Positions 32,561 to 35,218 of a stretch of DNA of 35,218 bases are shown piece after piece. The stretch lies in the NCBI GenBank assembly GCA_029258925.1, contig JAPDJV010000042.1:1-35218 (forward strand). Direction: 5' to 3'. The notes under the pieces are model-generated. The model ran no database searches. It was not told the origin of the DNA and was given only the letters and a program-made list of their open reading frames with translations. Every line of letters starts with the position of its first letter. The stretch's first letter is position 1. Both the position numbers and the translations under genes were made by a program. Source of the stretch: Thermoproteota archaeon. Its GTDB lineage: Archaea; Thermoproteota; Thermoprotei_A; EX4484-217-1; JAPDJV01.

Positions 32561-32995
32561 ATCCCCGACGAAAAGATTGCCAGGATCATACGCGAGAATG
32601 GAGAGAGAAAGTGAAATTTACCTCTTCGATGCAAGCTCATAGCGAACATTGTTGAGAGAGGTTTGTCAAGCCGCTGGCTTATGGAGTAACCCTCGACATA
32701 GCACTATACAAGTCCCTTAGCACGGTATTGAAAGAATATAAACTGCTGAAAAGACTAGATGAAAACACATACTAGAACCCTTAAACATCATAAGCTACTC
32801 GTTTAACATAGTGAGAACACTATCAATAAAGGGCTCAGAAAGATTTTCCAACCTCGCCTCCAGAGAAGACCTCACCATATATGACTGGCTCCTGCATTCA
32901 CACCATGAAAAAGAAACTAACGCTCGTAACAGACTACCAAGAACTTAAGAGTATAGCGAAATATCTGAAAGCAGTTGGCAGCAGCGAACTAGCCC
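32510..32995 (+). pseudogene. Frameshifted VapB-VapC pseudogene
   Basis: A piecewise reading on the plus strand restores a crenarchaeal VapBC. There is a short antitoxin start (MLSEIEERLKS, then stop) and a run ending in IARIIRENGERE. EIYLFDASS (from about 32613) is the PIN first strand with its Asp, followed by a stop. In other frames come VKPLAYGVTLDIALYKSLSTVLKEYKLLKRL, IVRTLSIKGSERFSNLASREDLTIYD, and finally KLTLVTDYQELKSIAKYLKAV. At least four frameshifts or stops separate them. It is clearly dead. Confidence 0.65.
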
Positions 32996-33241
32996 ACATT
33001 TATCAAACCGAGGCTTCCACGTCAGAAAGCTTAGAGCTCAGATAGAAACCATGGTTTAACACTAAGGGATTCTGCTCAAAAACTAGAAAGCTAGCCTAAT
33101 TCAGGAATTATGCAAATTCATCAAACCATGTAAACATCGCCTAGAAGCAATTAATGAAGTAATGCTCCAAAATACCAACAAAAATAATTATCCCATATAA
33201 AACAAATATGAGCAAAAAACCCAACATATAGGGCGCTCACA

Positions 33242-34963
33242 TTGAAGAAAATAAGGCTAGCAAACCTAGAGTATCCAGCACTAGCCTTATGCCTAATCCT
33301 ATCATCGTACTACTTCTCCATAGTATTCAACATACCAATAGTATGCGTAGAGAAAAGAGCCACCTACATAGTCCCACTAGGCACACTAGCAAACCTAGAA
33401 TTAAACAACATAATAATACTCGCAAACACAATCATAGTAGCACTCCTAACAGTAGCCACAAGAAACAAGCTAACCGCACTAGCCCTCATAATGTACGCTG
33501 TAACACTCAACATATTCTTAAACAACATATTATATGTCTTCACAGCAACAATAATACTAAACATGACAATCTTTGCAATAAAATTATTTGAAAAACAAGA
33601 CCTCCACTTTAAAAAACTAATTAAATACCTAGCTATGGAACTTTTCGCAGTAGAATGTATAACAATAATCTTCATAATATGCTCTAAGATTGCCGGAGTA
33701 GACGACAAAATATTCTTCCTATTAGATAGGAGCATATATGCTCCAGCAATACTAGTCCTACCCTACATCACAATATTATTATTCTTAAAATGGATACCAG
33801 ACATAATACAAGTGTTCAGAAAGAAGTGCTGGAACATTGAGCAACAATTTAGTAAAACGAGCATAACCCCCCTTATAATATCAATAATAATAGCAGAACT
33901 CCTAATAGCATCACCCTACATAATCTACGCCGGACAACCAATAAAACCCATATCAACAGATTCAGCGGTATATGCTTACACCGTAAAACTGGTAGAAGAG
34001 AAGGGATTCTGGAACATCATAACACAAACTCTAAAAAGCCGAAGGTTCTTGATAATAAGTGGAGGCTGGGGAGTTCAAAGACCCCTACACATAGCCATTC
34101 TCTACGCGATATATAAGCTCACGGGGATAGATCTAATCATCCTAGCAGACTACGTACACCACATAATATTCATAAACCTAATCATAATCTTAATATGGCT
34201 CCTAGCCAGAAACTTTTTCGGAGACAATATTGCAGGCGTAGCAGCATTATTGACGGCGTCAAGCCCGATAATAGCGGGCTTCCGGACAGGGGGATTTCAG
34301 GCTAACGAAGCAAACCTAGCCCTAGCGCTGCTCTACTACAGCCTACTCTTAAACCCAAACACCTATGCAAAAATAATAGTAACGATAATGCTCGGGGTAA
34401 TAATGCCATTCATACATCCATGGTCGGCAGCACTGTACCTAGTATCAGCAATACCGTACATAATAATACTACATGTAATAAAGTACAATAAAAGAAGTCT
34501 CCTAAAGAGAACAATCATTATAATACTTACCATAATAATACCATTAACTATTATAGCCTATTTAATAGGTTTAAGTAAACTACAATACTTATACGGTACT
34601 ATAATACTAAGAGCTCTTCCACTGAAACTTGAAAACTTAACACTCAGCGAAATAACAGACTCATTAACCAAAACAATTTATCATTACTGCTGGTCTAGCC
34701 TATGCAATCCTCTCACATATATCCCAGCACTCCTAGCATGCTACGACCCCCTGTCATTATCCCTAATGTTAGCATCCTCAATACCAGCAATCCTAACAAT
34801 AGGAAGACCTACAACATATTTTAGATTAATACTGATAATCCCCCTCACCATAACAGCGGCGCTAGTATACACCAAGCTCCCAAAGGAAACTATTTACTTG
34901 GCAGCTACATATGGTATTCTAACTAACCTATATATAATATTAAACGTCACTATAATAGGATAG
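33242..34963 (+). CDS. Large multi-pass membrane protein, possibly GT-C type
   Basis: 573 residues with about 12-14 hydrophobic helices. The loop after the central helices reads PISTDSAVYAYTVKLVEEKGFW, then GGWGVQRPLHIAILYAIYKLTG, a layout like the first luminal loop (DxD/D-x-E region) of GT-C/ArnT-type glycosyltransferases. This fits a role in surface glycan transfer but is not proven. The start is TTG at 33242. The coding strand is strikingly poor in G (for example 5 in 34141-34200) with many ATA, CTA and ACA codons, unlike the neighbours. Confidence 0.7.
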   Translation: MKKIRLANLEYPALALCLILSSYYFSIVFNIPIVCVEKRATYIVPLGTLANLELNNIIILANTIIVALLTVATRNKLTALALIMYAVTLNIFLNNILYVFTATIILNMTIFAIKLFEKQDLHFKKLIKYLAMELFAVECITIIFIICSKIAGVDDKIFFLLDRSIYAPAILVLPYITILLFLKWIPDIIQVFRKKCWNIEQQFSKTSITPLIISIIIAELLIASPYIIYAGQPIKPISTDSAVYAYTVKLVEEKGFWNIITQTLKSRRFLIISGGWGVQRPLHIAILYAIYKLTGIDLIILADYVHHIIFINLIIILIWLLARNFFGDNIAGVAALLTASSPIIAGFRTGGFQANEANLALALLYYSLLLNPNTYAKIIVTIMLGVIMPFIHPWSAALYLVSAIPYIIILHVIKYNKRSLLKRTIIIILTIIIPLTIIAYLIGLSKLQYLYGTIILRALPLKLENLTLSEITDSLTKTIYHYCWSSLCNPLTYIPALLACYDPLSLSLMLASSIPAILTIGRPTTYFRLILIIPLTITAALVYTKLPKETIYLAATYGILTNLYIILNVTIIG

Positions 34964-35036
34964 TTAAAAAGATTTAACCATGATCTTGGAGGTGTGTATT
35001 CAGAATAATCTTTAAGGCTCTAAAGGATTCTTAATT

Positions 35037-35218
35037 TTAAAAAACTCTATAGGGATTAAGGGGATATCTATTATATGGTGGATAAAACCAGTCCCAAGGT
35101 TTACCTACTCGAGGGTCATCTGTTCTTCCATTAATGCTTTTAGGTATAATATTGGGATCGTTCCAAGGCCTTCTCTCCTCATCCGGATTCTGATAATCGT
35201 ATAGTCTGGTCACAAAGT
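35037..35218 (-). CDS. C-terminal end of an unknown gene (runs off the window)
   Basis: The minus strand is open from the window edge to TAA at 35037-35039, giving the last 59 residues of a protein. The end is rich in Pro, Asn, Asp and aromatics (ERRPWNDPNIIP, GKPWDWFYPPYNRYP). I do not recognise the family. The composition suggests an extracellular or loop-rich tail. The gene converges on the membrane-protein gene. Confidence 0.5.
   Translation of the reverse strand, partial: FVTRLYDYQNPDEERRPWNDPNIIPKSINGRTDDPRVGKPWDWFYPPYNRYPLNPYRVF

Noticed and set aside
1-35218. tRNA genes or CRISPR array
   Set aside because: By eye, no GGTTCRA-type T-arm with matching acceptor stem and no regularly spaced short repeats were found; a tRNAscan/CRISPR search was not possible.

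Overview
The window reads as chromosome of a hyperthermophilic archaeon of the Thermoproteota (Crenarchaeota), most likely Desulfurococcales or a close relative. The basis is gene content: PhoH with a fused KH tail, archaeal ribose-1,5-bisphosphate isomerase, COG1361-type surface proteins, HEPN/MNT and VapBC modules, and AbrB- and RHH-type small regulators. AT-rich TATA elements, frequent GTG/TTG starts and many apparently leaderless genes fit this. The species is not determined. I saw no tRNA, rRNA, CRISPR array or replication origin.

Layout. 1-652: one copy of a ~195-bp structured repeat that abuts a 5'-truncated maf gene. 744-7375: mostly housekeeping genes: PhoH-KH, a small unknown protein, a class II histone-deacetylase-like enzyme, then a tight operon of an inactive-looking eIF2B/R15P-isomerase paralogue, the probable active R15P isomerase and a PfkB sugar kinase, followed by a sugar nucleotidyltransferase. 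7380-14146: a possibly self-regulated RHH-like regulator, an unknown protein, and a MacB/LolCDE-like ABC system with a 1179-residue surface protein between ATPase and permease. 14203-14255: a possible C/D box sRNA. 14323-15812: a TnpB-like nuclease gene without zinc ribbon, overlapping an AbrB-like gene, with a divergent structured RNA candidate. Its far end coincides with loss of the 3' third of a glycosyltransferase gene. 15812-24131: a surface-glycan region (UDP-GlcNAc 2-epimerase, UDP-ManNAc dehydrogenase, glycosyltransferases, NTP_transf_5-like nucleotidyltransferase, thymidylate-kinase-like protein), with an RHH gene and a retropepsin-like gene pair inside it. 24141-28491: a BNR-propeller surface protein, then a graveyard: decayed VapBC, an Ig-like surface-protein pseudogene split by a short TnpB-type remnant, the second repeat copy, and a truncated retropepsin gene. 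28617-35218: a GalE-like epimerase, another short element remnant, a DUF3782 coiled-coil/nuclease-like protein, an intact HEPN-MNT pair, decayed PIN-toxin genes, a large G-poor membrane protein, and the C-terminal end of an unknown gene.

Working together: the epimerase/dehydrogenase pair would make UDP-ManNAcA for glycans that could decorate the N-glycosylated surface proteins. The kinase plus R15P isomerase would feed ribose-1-phosphate from nucleoside breakdown to ribulose-1,5-bisphosphate. The most unusual signal is a set of five short sites (two repeat copies plus 15.7, 27.5 and 29.7 kb) that share a hairpin followed directly or closely by GATGAA. Four of the five adjoin or interrupt broken genes. 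I interpret them as remnants of TnpB-associated RNA (omega/reRNA-like) elements, but this is inference.
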